Of a stretch of DNA of 64,000 nt, positions 52,837 through 62,863 are shown in pieces; the first letter of the stretch is position 1; every line of letters starts with the position of its first letter. The notes under the pieces are model-generated. The model was not told where the DNA came from, searched no databases, and saw only the letters and a program-made list of their open reading frames with translations. Both the position numbers and the translations under genes were made by a program. Source of the stretch: Prorocentrum cordatum. Its lineage: Eukaryota > Sar > Dinophyceae > Prorocentrales > Prorocentraceae. The stretch is taken from contig CAUYUJ010019091.1 of the NCBI GenBank assembly GCA_963575745.1, positions 123,737 to 187,736 of the forward strand, written 5' to 3'.

Positions 52837-53467
52837 TCATCCCAACCTGTGTGGATCAGAGCGGGGTAGGTCTACGCCTGTCCTGTCTGTCACGCGGCCC
52901 CGTTCGCCCTCTTCGCGTCGCCTGCGCGCGGTCTCCGCCTCCCTCGCCTGCTGCGCCTTCTCGTGAGCCTCCACGTCCGGAATCCCGATTGTGGCGATGC
53001 GCGGGCGCGCTTGAGGGCGCGGCGGTTCGGTGGACGCCGTGCCAGCGCCGGCGCCCACACGAACGACAACGCCAGCCACAATCCTCGTCGTCGCCCCGCC
53101 TCCACCGCCCACTGACGGGGCCGAAGCCCCACCGTGCGCGCCAGCATCCCCAGCACCCTCGGACGCGGCGGCCTCTCGCGCACCCTCGAAGCCGCCCTGG
53201 GCGAACACCTCTGGAGGCGCAGCCGCGGGCGAAGCCTCGGGCAGGGTCCCCGCCGCTGGAACCACCGGCGCAGAAACAGCGCCCGACGCACTGCGCGCCG
53301 CTTGCTCCTGGAACTCCTTCAACTTTGCCTCCGGGATTGCCCCGTCCACGCGCCCATGCCACCCCTTTGCCCCTTGCTGGCCGAAGTGCCTCTTGCAGAA
53401 CACGCCGCATCCCTCCGCGGGGAAACTGCGGCACTGCGCACCCACTCCATCCCCCAAGTACGAGCCA
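52837..53467 (-). CDS. Helitron-like C-terminal Cys/His tail
   Basis: Directly after KCLARTWG of the previous piece, this frame continues GDGVGAQCRSF, GCGVFCKRH, GWHGRVDGAIPEAKLKEF, then an Ala/Gly-rich region and a charged end (EAETARRRREEGERGR). The spacing of four Cys and two His suggests a small zinc-binding module followed by an HGRVDG-IP motif. I do not know a named family. The break at the five-G run needs one extra G to be repaired, so an error or single-base deletion there is likely. Confidence 0.65.
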
Positions 53468-54361
53468 AACATTTCCTTTCATCGATCGTCTTCGGCGTAA
53501 AGCGATGCCACTCGCGGTCGGCAGGTGGCGCCCCCACGCCTGGCTCGACCGCGGCAGGAGCCGGGCCCGCGGACGGGACGCCCGAGGCCCTGCCAGCGTC
53601 GTCGTCCTCGCCGCCCGTGCTGCCCAGAGCAGGCGGGGACAGCCCGCGCTTCATGCCCCTGCGCAACGGCGGCTGCGGCTGCCCCGAAGCGCCGGGGTCC
53701 CCGTCGCCAGCGCCAGGATCCCCGCCACCCGCCCGACGCCGCTTGCCCGGTGGCTCGCCACCCGACGCCTGCTGCCCGGCGGGCGCACTCGGCGGCGCAG
53801 ACGGCGCGGCAGACGTGCTGGAAGCAGCGCCGCCGCCGCCATCGCCGCTCCCCGCCGACCCCGCCGCGCGCCCGCCTGCATGCCCGAGAGGCGCAGTCGG
53901 CGGAGCCGGCGGCGCACCAGACGGTCCCGCACCAGCGCTGCCGCCGGCGCCCCCCGCAGACCCCGCCGCCGCGCGCCCGCCGCCTCCGCCCCGCGGTCCC
54001 GCCCTGCGCACATACGCAAACACATACGCGCCCATGTGCACCTGGTGGTTTCTGGCGATCTGCGCCCAAGTCTGGAGGTGGACAGTACTGTCGTCGAATT
54101 TGGCGTATTCGTTCACGCCCACGGATGCATACGCATAGTAGTGTCCTCTCGTCGCGCTTTCGCCCTGGTGCACCACGACCCCCGAGAAATCGTACTCGCA
54201 CTCGGAATCCACAGGCCGCAGAATCTGAGGAAAGCGCACAGGGCGTCTGTCGTACCACTCGCCTATCACCCGCTGCACGATCACGAAGAGCACGGGCGGC
54301 GACCGCTCCAGCGATTGCCTGTATATACCCTGATGCCTTGACAGACCCCGGCCGCCGCCCT
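53467..54361 (-). CDS. USP C-terminal half with His/Asp catalytic box
   Basis: The frame reads SPPVLFVIVQRV, FPQIL, YDFSGVVVHQGE, TRGHYYAY and YAKFDDSTV. This is the standard second half of a C19 ubiquitin-specific protease, with catalytic His (GHYYAY) and Asp (FDDS). Together with Cys1833 upstream the triad is complete. It is out of frame with the long ORF; a 50-nt GT...AG interval at 54362-54411 would join the two in frame. After the protease comes a Gly/Ala-rich linker, then WHRFTPKTIDERKCLARTWG, where the frame breaks at a run of five Gs near 53467. Confidence 0.8.
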
Positions 54362-57300
54362 CTGAGCATCATCGAGGTGAGCGTGCGCCGGACATCCTTG
54401 CCCTGGCTCACCGACATGCCTTAATTCCAGCCGGATCAACTCCTCCAGATCGCTCGGCCCCCGGTAGTCGGGGCCGAGCAATTCGGAAGGCACCACCTTG
54501 AGAAACGTCTTAATTTCCCCCTTGTCCGAACTTGCTGTGCACGCGGCGCATCGCCACCGCTGCCGAAACGCAATGCCGCAGACGTGCTGCTGGAGCACAC
54601 TGCGCTGCCCGTGAGCCCCCCCTGCGGTGCAAACGGGTTGTTCGGCCGCGGTAACGGCATGGAGGGCGGCCAGGAAGAACTCTGACGCGTCGCATTGCTT
54701 CGGTCTCCCTTGCTGATCGAATTCTGCAAATTCTCGCTCACCAAAGAGCCCCTTGCGCGCGGCTATAGCGAGTGGCGCGACGGCGTCGACCCCCTGGTCA
54801 GAGAGAGCCGCGGCCTGAGCTCCGAGCGCGCACGCCGCGCAAGAGTCTGCACCCAGAGGGCACCGGCCGTGCTCGTGGAGAAGCCGACGGCAGGGAGCCA
54901 GGCGCAGCAGCACCTGCGCGACTGAGCTCACGAAGCAAGTATTGCCGAGGTTTGCGATGCCCACGCCAGAGCCGCGGCCGCAGTGCCACTGCAGCTCCCT
55001 GGTGACCTCCTCCTGGGACACGCCGTAAGCTGCCATGCACAGATCCCGGTCCAGCGGGCGCAGCTCTGGCGGTTCTGCACCATCGCCAACAGTCGCCGCC
55101 GTGCGAAACATTTCCCCCCAAAGATCCCTCGGCACGACGGTGCCCCTACCGGCGCCGCGGCCGGCACCCCCGCGCCCACGCCCCCGCGAAGCAGCGCTCC
55201 CAGTGGACGGTGCCGCCGCCGCATCTGCGGCCCCCGTCGCGTCGCCGCCGCGGCCGCGGCCCCTGCCCCGCCCCGCAGGCCCCGCGCCCGGCGCAATGAA
55301 TGCCGGCGGCACCGTCAGAGCCTGGCCCGGGCGCAGCGCATGCGAGGGCAGAGGCGTCTGCACAGACGCCGCAGGGGCCACCTCCCCGTCCGAAGGCGCT
55401 GATCCAGTGGCGTCGTCGTCGTCGTCGTCGTCGCCCACCTCGTCACCGACGCCCGCTGAGCTCCCCACGGCGCGAGGCGGGCCTGGCGGCGACGCCCGAG
55501 GCCCCGTCGGCGGCGCGGGCGCCGAGCTCGACTCCGGGTTGCCCCGTCCCGCGGGCCCATCCCCCACGTCCCAGCCGTACTCCTGCGCCCTCTGCTTGGC
55601 GATTTCGTAACTCGCTTTGAAAATCCTGCCTTCGAAGCGTTGGACCCCCTCGCGGACGTACTGGGGCGGGCCCCGCTGCAGGATTTCCCAGGGCGGCAGG
55701 TTGTAGACGAGGACGCGATGGGCCACGCGAACGCGACTGAGCATGACGTACAGGTGCAGCCACCAGTCATCGGCGCCCATGGTCATGGGCTTCTGGAGCA
55801 CCATGGTGGCCGCATCCATGCCCAAGCCCTGCGCCGTCTGCACGGTGCGAACTTTCTCTGGCAGCAACGGGATCTGGTACCTCGTAACCTTCCCCTTCCG
55901 AAGCTTTCGCTCGCCATCGTCTTCGTAGTAGTGATGGTTCCACTCCCAGGACGCCCTGTGCGGCGCGATCTGCACGACCCCTGCTCCGAACCCTAGGTCC
56001 TCCGTGAAGTCATCAAACTTGACGAGGACACCGCGAGGCACACGCTTGCATCGATAATAACCGAGCCTGTGGGCGTCGTGAGTCTTCTTTTCGCGCCAAT
56101 CCGCGCCCGGCGTCTCGAACTCTCGCGGGTGGAACCGCACGTCCTTGACTACCCCCACGGCGTCCTGGACGATCGGGTGCTTCGCCGACAACTTCACGGT
56201 CAGCCGCACACGCATGCCGATGTACAGCGGGCACATGCCGATGAGGTGACCAGTGTTGTTCACGTTCGGCACCTGCAGCATGGCCTTGTAATGCTCCTCA
56301 ACGAAGGCCGCGGGGGTTGGAGGCAGGTCCACGGCCTGTACGTACAGCAGCATCTGCCCCTTCTCCCTGGCCTCTCGCACGGCCCGATACTGTATCTGCC
56401 TGTGCACGGCCTCCCAGGCGATGCCCATCTCGAACCCGTCTTTGACAGCGGGGTCCTGCAGCCGCTTGTCGTTCTTACCGGGTCGGACCACCCACCCTTG
56501 CACCACCCTTTTCTGCTCGGCCGTCAACTTCTTGCCCTCCCTCATGGTCTTCAAGAACCCCGGCATGAAAGGGCAGGGCGCGTGCGGAGTAACGAGCCTG
56601 TCCTTGAAGCGGTGCGTCTCGTACAGAAACATCGCGTGGGTCACGCCGTCCAAGAATATGGACTGCCCATTGCGGACGTGAACCCACTGGTCGGGCGCCT
56701 CACGCTGCAGCAGGGAAGACCTCTTGCCTTTGCCGCTGACAGGGCCCAGCTGATAAAAGTCACCCAGGAACATGACAATCGGAGCCTTCCCGAACATGTG
56801 GCCCCGCTCCATGTACAGATCCACATCGCAATTGTGTGTCGCCTTACGGGCTTTGCACATGCGAAACGATGCAGCGCCGAGAAGCGCAGGCGGCACCATG
56901 GACACCTCCTCCACGATGACGGCCTTGAGAGCGCTCATGCGGTCCACGAAATCATCCTCGACTTTCTGCCCGGAGAGCCTAGCGATGGTCAAGGCCTGCT
57001 GGCCGCTCAGACCGAAGCCGCTGTGGATCGTCTCCCCCTCGATGACGCGCGCAGCGCTGTTCGACGAGGCCACGGCGATCTCCGATCCCTTGCCGAACAC
57101 CTCGGCGAACAGACGCCGCAGCAGTTTCACCACCTCCGTCTTCCCCGTCCCGCCCTCCCCGTGCAACAGGAGAGCCATCTGCTCCACTGGCTTGGGGCTT
57201 TTTCCGCTGCTCAGGTCTTCCTCGTATGCCACGATGGCCTCCACCTGGCCCACGACCAGGGCGACCACCGCCTTCTGCTCCTTATTGAACGTCACCGGGT

Positions 57301-60300
57301 TGACCGCCCTGGTCGCCCACTCGTCCAACAGCCTCTGCGCGATGTCGCGCGCCCGCGGCGGCCGCTTCTCGTCGCCGGCAACCGCGGGCGCCGGCGGCCG
57401 ACCAGGCACGATCACGGCAGGCGCCGAACCCACGAGGCCGCCCCCCCCGTCGCCATCCGCAGGCAAGCCCTCAGCTCCCTTTTTCCTGTATCGGAACGCC
57501 TCCCTCTGCTGTGCTTTGCCTTCCTCGAACTGAGAGTCGTCCAAGTCGAGACCACCGAAGCCGGTCGTCCTTCCAGTACTCGCGGCAGCAGGCTGCGGCT
57601 TATGGTCTTTCGCATAACCCTCAAGGAAGATGTTCTTATAGACCAGGCTTTGTGACGACCCACGAATCTGCTCCAACTGGGCCACCGCGGGCACCTCGCT
57701 ATCCGGCACGGCGAACCTGGCCTTCTGTCGGTGCGCCGCCCACGCTTCGTCCGCCTCGCCCTCGTCCACCTCCTCAGCAAAACCGTCGAAGGCTCCGCCA
57801 CCAGCGCCCGCCCCCTCCTCCTCGTCCGCCTCCCCGGCAGGCCGATTCTCCGCTGGCTCCAGCTCAGAGTACACAAAGTCCTTGGCCTCCGGACGGACCT
57901 TCGTTCGCGGCCGCCCTTTCGCCTCCGCCTCCACGTCGAGGTTCGTCGCGACCTGGACGGTCCAGCGCGCCATGAACTCGGCGGCGCTTGGGCGCTGTGC
58001 AAAGTGGCCTGGACGCTCGTCTGGGCCCCGGTTCACATCGATGTCCTCGATCGTGAACCACTTTCCAGCTCGCCGCTCGCACTCCTCGTACTGCCTGGAC
58101 AACGCCACCTGCTTCGCCCACCACTCCTCCCAGGCAGGCTCATGCTTCCCGAGCGCGTCGACACCGGCCCTGTAGGGCGCCCAGGCCGCCGCCCCCTTCT
58201 CAGCCGGCTGCAACGGACGAAAGATCACAGACTTGAACAGCGCGTTCACCTCTTTGTCTTTCTCCTTCGAAGGCATCGCGAAGCCGAAGAACTTGGGCAC
58301 CCTGAACGGCGCGCCGACGCGGAGCTTCTGCACTCGGGAGGCGGCGGCCGGGAGCGAGTCTGCGAACGCGTACGTCTCGAAGTCCTGCGCGTCGAAGTGG
58401 AGCGGGTTGGCCTGAGCTGTGTACACGTACATGGCGTAATGGTACATGCCCATGGACTTCAGGGGCTCCCTGTCGCCGCGATGCAGCCAGTCCATCCTCA
58501 TGTCGTGCTCCTGCCGTGCCCGGTATTCGACGGCCTGCTGCTGCTGCTCCTGCTCGGGCTGGCCCTCCCCAGCAGCACCGGCACCCGCGCCCTCCCCGAC
58601 GACGCCGTTGACGACCTCGGCGCGAAGCGTTGCGCGCCCCTCGCCCAGCGCTTCCATGATACCGCCCCCCCCCTCGCCGTCCTCTTCTCCCGCGGCCGGC
58701 TGGTCCACCTCGATGTCCTCTGCGCGGGGGTCGGTCCAGAAGTCGTCCCTTTTCTCGTGAACGGCGTGGCTTGCCTGGAACGCCAGCGCCACGATCCCCT
58801 TGCAATTCAGAGTCCAGGTGTCATGGGAGCAGTAGCACTCGTGGCCATACTGCATCTGAAACATCATCTCGGGCAACTTCTTCAGGAGCGCCCGGTGCGA
58901 GCTGGTCGTGAGCTTGATGAGAGTTCGCCTGGCAGAGTCGAGCACTCCGCCCCAGCCGCTGCGACGAGCGACAGCAGCGGCCCGGGCCCCGTCGACGTCC
59001 TCCTTGCCCTCCTCCTCCGCCGCCTCATCCGACTCCCGCTCCGCCCTCTGCTGGAGTCGGAGCCACTCCAACCCGGTGCTCTGCGCGTGCAGCACTCCGA
59101 GGTCTCCCGCGATCGGCCCCGCCTTGGTCGTGTAGTCCGTCTGGTAGTGCGCCATATTGATGGCGTCCATGAACACGGCCTCCAGGGAATGCAAAACGTG
59201 CTCCCGCAGGCTGCCCGGCGGACCGCTGCCGCTCGCGCCAGCAGCTGACGCGGAGGCGGCGATCGAGGCGGGCGCGCTCGATGCAGGGCCGCCAGACGCA
59301 GCGCTCGATGCGGCGCGGCCCGGCGCCCGCGACCTCGGCTCTGTCTCGACGGCTGATTCTGCCAGCTCGCGCTCCGCGCGCCCGTCGCTGTAGTAGCCCA
59401 GGCCCTGCTCCCCGTTTTTGAACACGAACCCGGGCCGGCTGCCGTCGTAACACGAAGCCGCGCTGAACCTCGCGGTGTCCTCGCCCGGTGGATCTGCTGG
59501 CCCGACTGCCTGCTTTCCGCCGCTCTGTTCCGGCGTCGGCGGAGGCGGCGGACCCAGGTCATCCGCATCGGCCAAATCGAACACATCTTCATCGCCCCCA
59601 CCCATGTCCCAGATGTCCCCCGCGTCGGGATCGTCCATCGTGGTGGTCGGGGCCCCGCCGAGCAAGCCTCCTCCCCTGGGCAGGCCAAGGCGGCGGCCCA
59701 CGGGCAGGCGCGCCCCCCCCGCCGCAGGCGCGCGCGCCGACCCCTCGCCCGCTCCGCCCCCGCCCTGCGTTGCGGCCGACACCCCTGAACCCGCGGACCC
59801 TCCGCTCTGCCCGGCGCCCTCGTCGCAACCGGTGCCGCCAGTCTCGGCCCCAGCCAGCGCCTCCGACGCGACGCCGACCGGCTCGGCGAACGCACCAGGC
59901 TCCGGAGGCGGCGGCACGGCCGGGTCGCCGTCGGCCGCGGACGCGCCCCTGACGCTGTCGTCGCCGGGCAGGTCGAGCACCACGCGGTCCAGACACTGAA
60001 CGTCCAGGTTGCTCCGCAGACACACCTGGCCCACAGGGTTCGTGCTCCCGTGGTACGGGTGGTACCGCACCACGTCGACGCGACCAGCTCTGCCGTACCG
60101 GTTGCAGCGGTGCGCCCACGGGCCGTAGCCTTCAGCCGGAACGTCGCCCAGATCCAGGCGCTCGCAAGGCGGGTTCCACTGCCCCTCCTCCAACGGGCCG
60201 CACGCGTACTGAACCTTCGCACCTTCCGGAAGCACCAAATCCTTCCCCTTGCGCAGGCGCCGCCAGACGAGAGAGGCGGCCGGGCGCTTCCTGGACGGGT

Positions 60301-60433
60301 GGCTGTACACCGCAGTCTCGTACTCGTGGTAGAAGCCAAGCCGGCACACCTTGCAGTGCTGAGGCACATCGTCGTTCGTCTTGTGCTTCCAGCACGTGGG
60401 ACCGCACCTGTGCAGGTGGCACGGATGATACAC
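54281..60433 (-). CDS. Helitron-like Rep Y2, PIF1 helicase and USP N-terminal half
   Basis: 2050 codons without a stop. Residues 5-30 hold CHLHRCGPTC and CKVC, typical of the Cys/His segment before Rep tyrosines, followed by SNLDVQ (141-146). After about 280 residues of Gly/Ala/Pro-rich and acidic linker come the Rep tyrosines YQTDYTTK (Y430, Y434). The PIF1 helicase spans about 1045-1590: Walker A GEGGTGKT (1092-1099), VIVEEVSM (1172-1179), GDFYQLGPV (1224-1232), VQTAQGLGMD (1531-1540) and YVMLSRVR (1562-1569). After an RGRGRG linker, a USP catalytic-core start appears: GIANLGNTCF (Cys1833), QCDASEFF (1913-1920) and CAAC. The frame ends before the USP histidine box, which lies in the next frame. 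Confidence 0.88.
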   Translation of the reverse strand: MYHPCHLHRCGPTCWKHKTNDDVPQHCKVCRLGFYHEYETAVYSHPSRKRPAASLVWRRLRKGKDLVLPEGAKVQYACGPLEEGQWNPPCERLDLGDVPAEGYGPWAHRCNRYGRAGRVDVVRYHPYHGSTNPVGQVCLRSNLDVQCLDRVVLDLPGDDSVRGASAADGDPAVPPPPEPGAFAEPVGVASEALAGAETGGTGCDEGAGQSGGSAGSGVSAATQGGGGAGEGSARAPAAGGARLPVGRRLGLPRGGGLLGGAPTTTMDDPDAGDIWDMGGGDEDVFDLADADDLGPPPPPTPEQSGGKQAVGPADPPGEDTARFSAASCYDGSRPGFVFKNGEQGLGYYSDGRAERELAESAVETEPRSRAPGRAASSAASGGPASSAPASIAASASAAGASGSGPPGSLREHVLHSLEAVFMDAINMAHYQTDYTTKAGPIAGDLGVLHAQSTGLEWLRLQQRAERESDEAAEEEGKEDVDGARAAAVARRSGWGGVLDSARRTLIKLTTSSHRALLKKLPEMMFQMQYGHECYCSHDTWTLNCKGIVALAFQASHAVHEKRDDFWTDPRAEDIEVDQPAAGEEDGEGGGGIMEALGEGRATLRAEVVNGVVGEGAGAGAAGEGQPEQEQQQQAVEYRARQEHDMRMDWLHRGDREPLKSMGMYHYAMYVYTAQANPLHFDAQDFETYAFADSLPAAASRVQKLRVGAPFRVPKFFGFAMPSKEKDKEVNALFKSVIFRPLQPAEKGAAAWAPYRAGVDALGKHEPAWEEWWAKQVALSRQYEECERRAGKWFTIEDIDVNRGPDERPGHFAQRPSAAEFMARWTVQVATNLDVEAEAKGRPRTKVRPEAKDFVYSELEPAENRPAGEADEEEGAGAGGGAFDGFAEEVDEGEADEAWAAHRQKARFAVPDSEVPAVAQLEQIRGSSQSLVYKNIFLEGYAKDHKPQPAAASTGRTTGFGGLDLDDSQFEEGKAQQREAFRYRKKGAEGLPADGDGGGGLVGSAPAVIVPGRPPAPAVAGDEKRPPRARDIAQRLLDEWATRAVNPVTFNKEQKAVVALVVGQVEAIVAYEEDLSSGKSPKPVEQMALLLHGEGGTGKTEVVKLLRRLFAEVFGKGSEIAVASSNSAARVIEGETIHSGFGLSGQQALTIARLSGQKVEDDFVDRMSALKAVIVEEVSMVPPALLGAASFRMCKARKATHNCDVDLYMERGHMFGKAPIVMFLGDFYQLGPVSGKGKRSSLLQREAPDQWVHVRNGQSIFLDGVTHAMFLYETHRFKDRLVTPHAPCPFMPGFLKTMREGKKLTAEQKRVVQGWVVRPGKNDKRLQDPAVKDGFEMGIAWEAVHRQIQYRAVREAREKGQMLLYVQAVDLPPTPAAFVEEHYKAMLQVPNVNNTGHLIGMCPLYIGMRVRLTVKLSAKHPIVQDAVGVVKDVRFHPREFETPGADWREKKTHDAHRLGYYRCKRVPRGVLVKFDDFTEDLGFGAGVVQIAPHRASWEWNHHYYEDDGERKLRKGKVTRYQIPLLPEKVRTVQTAQGLGMDAATMVLQKPMTMGADDWWLHLYVMLSRVRVAHRVLVYNLPPWEILQRGPPQYVREGVQRFEGRIFKASYEIAKQRAQEYGWDVGDGPAGRGNPESSSAPAPPTGPRASPPGPPRAVGSSAGVGDEVGDDDDDDDATGSAPSDGEVAPAASVQTPLPSHALRPGQALTVPPAFIAPGAGPAGRGRGRGRGGDATGAADAAAAPSTGSAASRGRGRGGAGRGAGRGTVVPRDLWGEMFRTAATVGDGAEPPELRPLDRDLCMAAYGVSQEEVTRELQWHCGRGSGVGIANLGNTCFVSSVAQVLLRLAPCRRLLHEHGRCPLGADSCAACALGAQAAALSDQGVDAVAPLAIAARKGLFGEREFAEFDQQGRPKQCDASEFFLAALHAVTAAEQPVCTAGGAHGQRSVLQQHVCGIAFRQRWRCAACTASSDKGEIKTFLKVVPSELLGPDYRGPSDLEELIRLELRHVGEPGQGCPAHAHLDDAQRAAAGVCQGIRVYTGNRWSGRRPCSS
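54362..54411 (-). other. Candidate 50-nt spliceosomal intron in the USP domain
   Basis: On the coding strand the interval begins GTGAGCCAGG and ends GATGATGCTCAG, with a possible branch region CTCACCTCGATGA. Removing it joins codon GTC-G to AG-GGC and moves the reading frame from the long helicase ORF to the frame that holds the USP histidine box. The alternative explanation is a simple indel in the adjacent GGCGGCGGC run. Confidence 0.45.
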
Positions 60434-60434
60434 T

Positions 60435-61060
60435 TGCGCGCGTCCCGCGCGAAGCAGCCCGCCCAGGTGCGCGCCTCCTCGTCCGGGCGGTCCGCAAAGT
60501 GCATGGCCGCGGTGCCGCCCGCGCGCTCGCGGTACGCAGGCTTGCGGTGTACTGCGGCTGCAGCGTCACGTGCGCACCCGTGAGAGGCTCGCCAAAGACC
60601 GCCGGGTACTGTGCCCGCTGCTCATGGGGATCGGGCTCTGGAACTGCCAACGGCGCGAACGGGCGCTGCCGGCGCGGACCCTCAATTGCGGGCTGCTCCT
60701 CCAGCATCGCTCGCTCCTCTGCGAGATCGATCTTCATCATGGCCGCAACCTCGTTCCGCAGCTCTTCTGTGGACAATTTCTTGTCATCACGGACAGAGCG
60801 GCGCCCCGCGTCGCACTCCGGCTTGAGAAGCTTCCCGAGCTGGCGGCGCGAGGCGCCAGCGATCGTATGGTACTGCAAGGAGAGGTCGCTCTCCTCCAGC
60901 TTCCCGTCCGCGAACGCGAGACGTCGATCCCGCGGGGCGAGCGGAAGCGGCGGCAGCCACTCCCGCCCGTCCCGCCCGTCCAAGCCCAGCTGCCGGCCCA
61001 CCTCCTCCGCCGCGTCGAACTGCACGCTGCCAACCCGGGCGAGCACGCCTCCCTCCACTT
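60435..61060 (-). CDS. Helitron-like Rep region, middle pieces (two frame breaks)
   Basis: From about 61060 the coherent frame reads EEVEGGVLARVGSVQFDAAEE, then SLQYHTIAGASRRQLGKLLKPEC, and ends near QPQYTASLR at 60535. A shift leads to RKPAYRERAGG, AAMHFADRPDEEARTWAGCF and ARDARK at 60435, after which a one-base shift enters the long helicase frame at VYHPCHLH. The segment connects HUH and Y2 motifs and has no low-complexity features, so it is genuinely coding. Without the shifts it would be one protein with the flanking pieces. Confidence 0.7.
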
Positions 61061-62863
61061 CCTCAGACGCTCCTCGAGGCCATCGACGTCCCCCGCGCGC
61101 AGCTTCGCGAGGAACGCGCCAGTCATCGGGCGCAGGCGCCACAGGTGGATGTGCGGATGGATGCCGCCGCGCCCCTGCGACTCCACGGGGCCGAAATACG
61201 CGCGGACGAGCCCGAACGCTCCACACGCCCCCGTGGCGGCCACGCCGTCGGAGACGCCCGTGGCCCCGCGCCGCGGCGTGACGCCGACGACATGCTCCAG
61301 GAACAGTTCCAGCATGAGGTTCGTGACCATGGCCTGCGACACCAAGTCTGCGGCCACCCGCCGCAGCATCTCCCGAGTCGAGGGCATCACGGGAGCAGTC
61401 TCCTCCAGCAGCCGCCATTGCTGCACGGAGGCGCCCTCGTACATCAGGGACACCATCAGGTTCCGAGTGTCCGCGATGTTCGGCGTCGTGAACACCAGGG
61501 GCGGCCCGAAGAGCCGGGTGTAGCTGGTACTGATGTGCCGCAGCGTGGTCCGGTGCGCGTCGGAGCCGACGACATCGCGGTTGCTGAGCAGCATGCTGCG
61601 CAGCGCGCTCTTGACATTCCGGGGCACGCCCTCGTGGCCCAGGGCCTGCTTCAGGCCCGCCCCCCTGCCGAGCTCGGCCACGACCAGCGCCAGGTCCTCC
61701 GGCGACAAAGCGGCGAGGTCCGCGATGCTTTCCCCGAGGCGCTGCTTGCGCACGAATAACCTGGCCGACTGAAAGATTGCCTTTCTGCGCCAGAGGCAAT
61801 ACTGGGCCGTGAGCAGGTCTGCGTGGCGACGCCAGCGCGGCACGGGCGACTCAGACGCGGCGGGCGCCTTCGCAGCGTCGGGCGCGGGCGCCCGCGCAGC
61901 GTCGGGCGCCGAGACGTCGTCGGGGACCGCGTACTCGAGCTCCTCGCGAGCCATGAGGCACCGGCACCACTCGTCGCACGTCAACTTGGCGTCCCTCTCG
62001 AGTCCGAAGACGCCGTCCCCATACGGAAACGCGACGGGGTCGAAGGCGCTCCAGAAACCGGGCGAGAACATGCTGACAGGCTCCGTTCCAGTGGGCACGA
62101 CGACCCGCACCGCGCGCCTCGCCCCCCCGGCCTCGGGGCCCCCGGCCGGCGCGCCGCCGCCGCCGCCGCCGGCCGCGCGCTTCCCGGCAACTCCTGGAGG
62201 AGGCCGAGTGGCCTGAATCTTCTGCTCCGTCTGCTCCAGCTTCTTTGTGAGCGCCTCCTTCTTGCAGTTGGTGAGCAACTTCGCAGCCTTGCGGGCCTCT
62301 TCCGCGGCCTCCGCCAAGCGCCGGTCGAGATCTCGGTCCTGGAAATTATCCATGCCGTCGAACTGCCGCGTTTCTGCCTCCGCGCGCTGCTTCTCGCGCG
62401 CAATCTCCTCCGCCTTCTGGAGGCTGAGGTGCACATTCGCCCACTGCTTGTCCAGATCGGCCATGATGTCGGCGTCCGCGACGGCGGCGCAGTACTCGCC
62501 CTCCTCGACACCCTCGCCGCCCTCTCCCTCGCCAGCCTCGCCCTCGTCGCCCTCTGCATCCTCCCCACCGGCGCCAGTAGCGTCCTCGCCGCTGGCCCCT
62601 GCCTCGCCCCCTGCCTCGCCCCCGCCGTCTGCCGCCGCATTCGCGTCGCCCTCCGCGCTCGCAGCGCCTGCACTCGTCCGCTTCGGCGGGGCCGAGCCCA
62701 CGCTGGGCTGCACGGCATCGGCCGGGCCCTCCTGGCGAGCGTCGCCACCCTCACCCCCCATGGCCACGCACGCCGCGAGACAGCGAGGCAGGCCCAGGAG
62801 CGAGGAGCCGTCGCCATCGCCGTCGCCCTCGGGGTCCGCAAAGTTTCGCGCTGCCTCTTCGTC
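61055..62863 (-). CDS. Helitron_like_N / HUH Rep region
   Basis: Continues in the frame of the preceding piece after the TGA. It has an acidic Gly/Glu-rich spacer, a coiled-coil segment (LDKQWANVHLSLQKAEEIA...), and then the Helitron_like_N fold: FWSAFDPVAFPYGDG, a basic helix region (YCLWRRKAIF), LVFTTPNIADTRNLM, DLVSQAMVTNLMLELFL and AYFGPVESQGRGGIHPHIHLW. The last segment, at about 61139-61175, contains the HUH motif (HPHIH) for metal binding in the rolling-circle nuclease. The coherent frame ends near 61060 and moves to another. Confidence 0.82.

Noticed and set aside
51783-54341. Very long plus-strand open frame (852 codons) over the CA block and the USP region
   Set aside because: It translates to His/Thr strings from CA repeats and then Arg/Pro/Ala strings antisense to the USP. 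It has no domain and arises from low stop density in GC-rich and CA-rich DNA.
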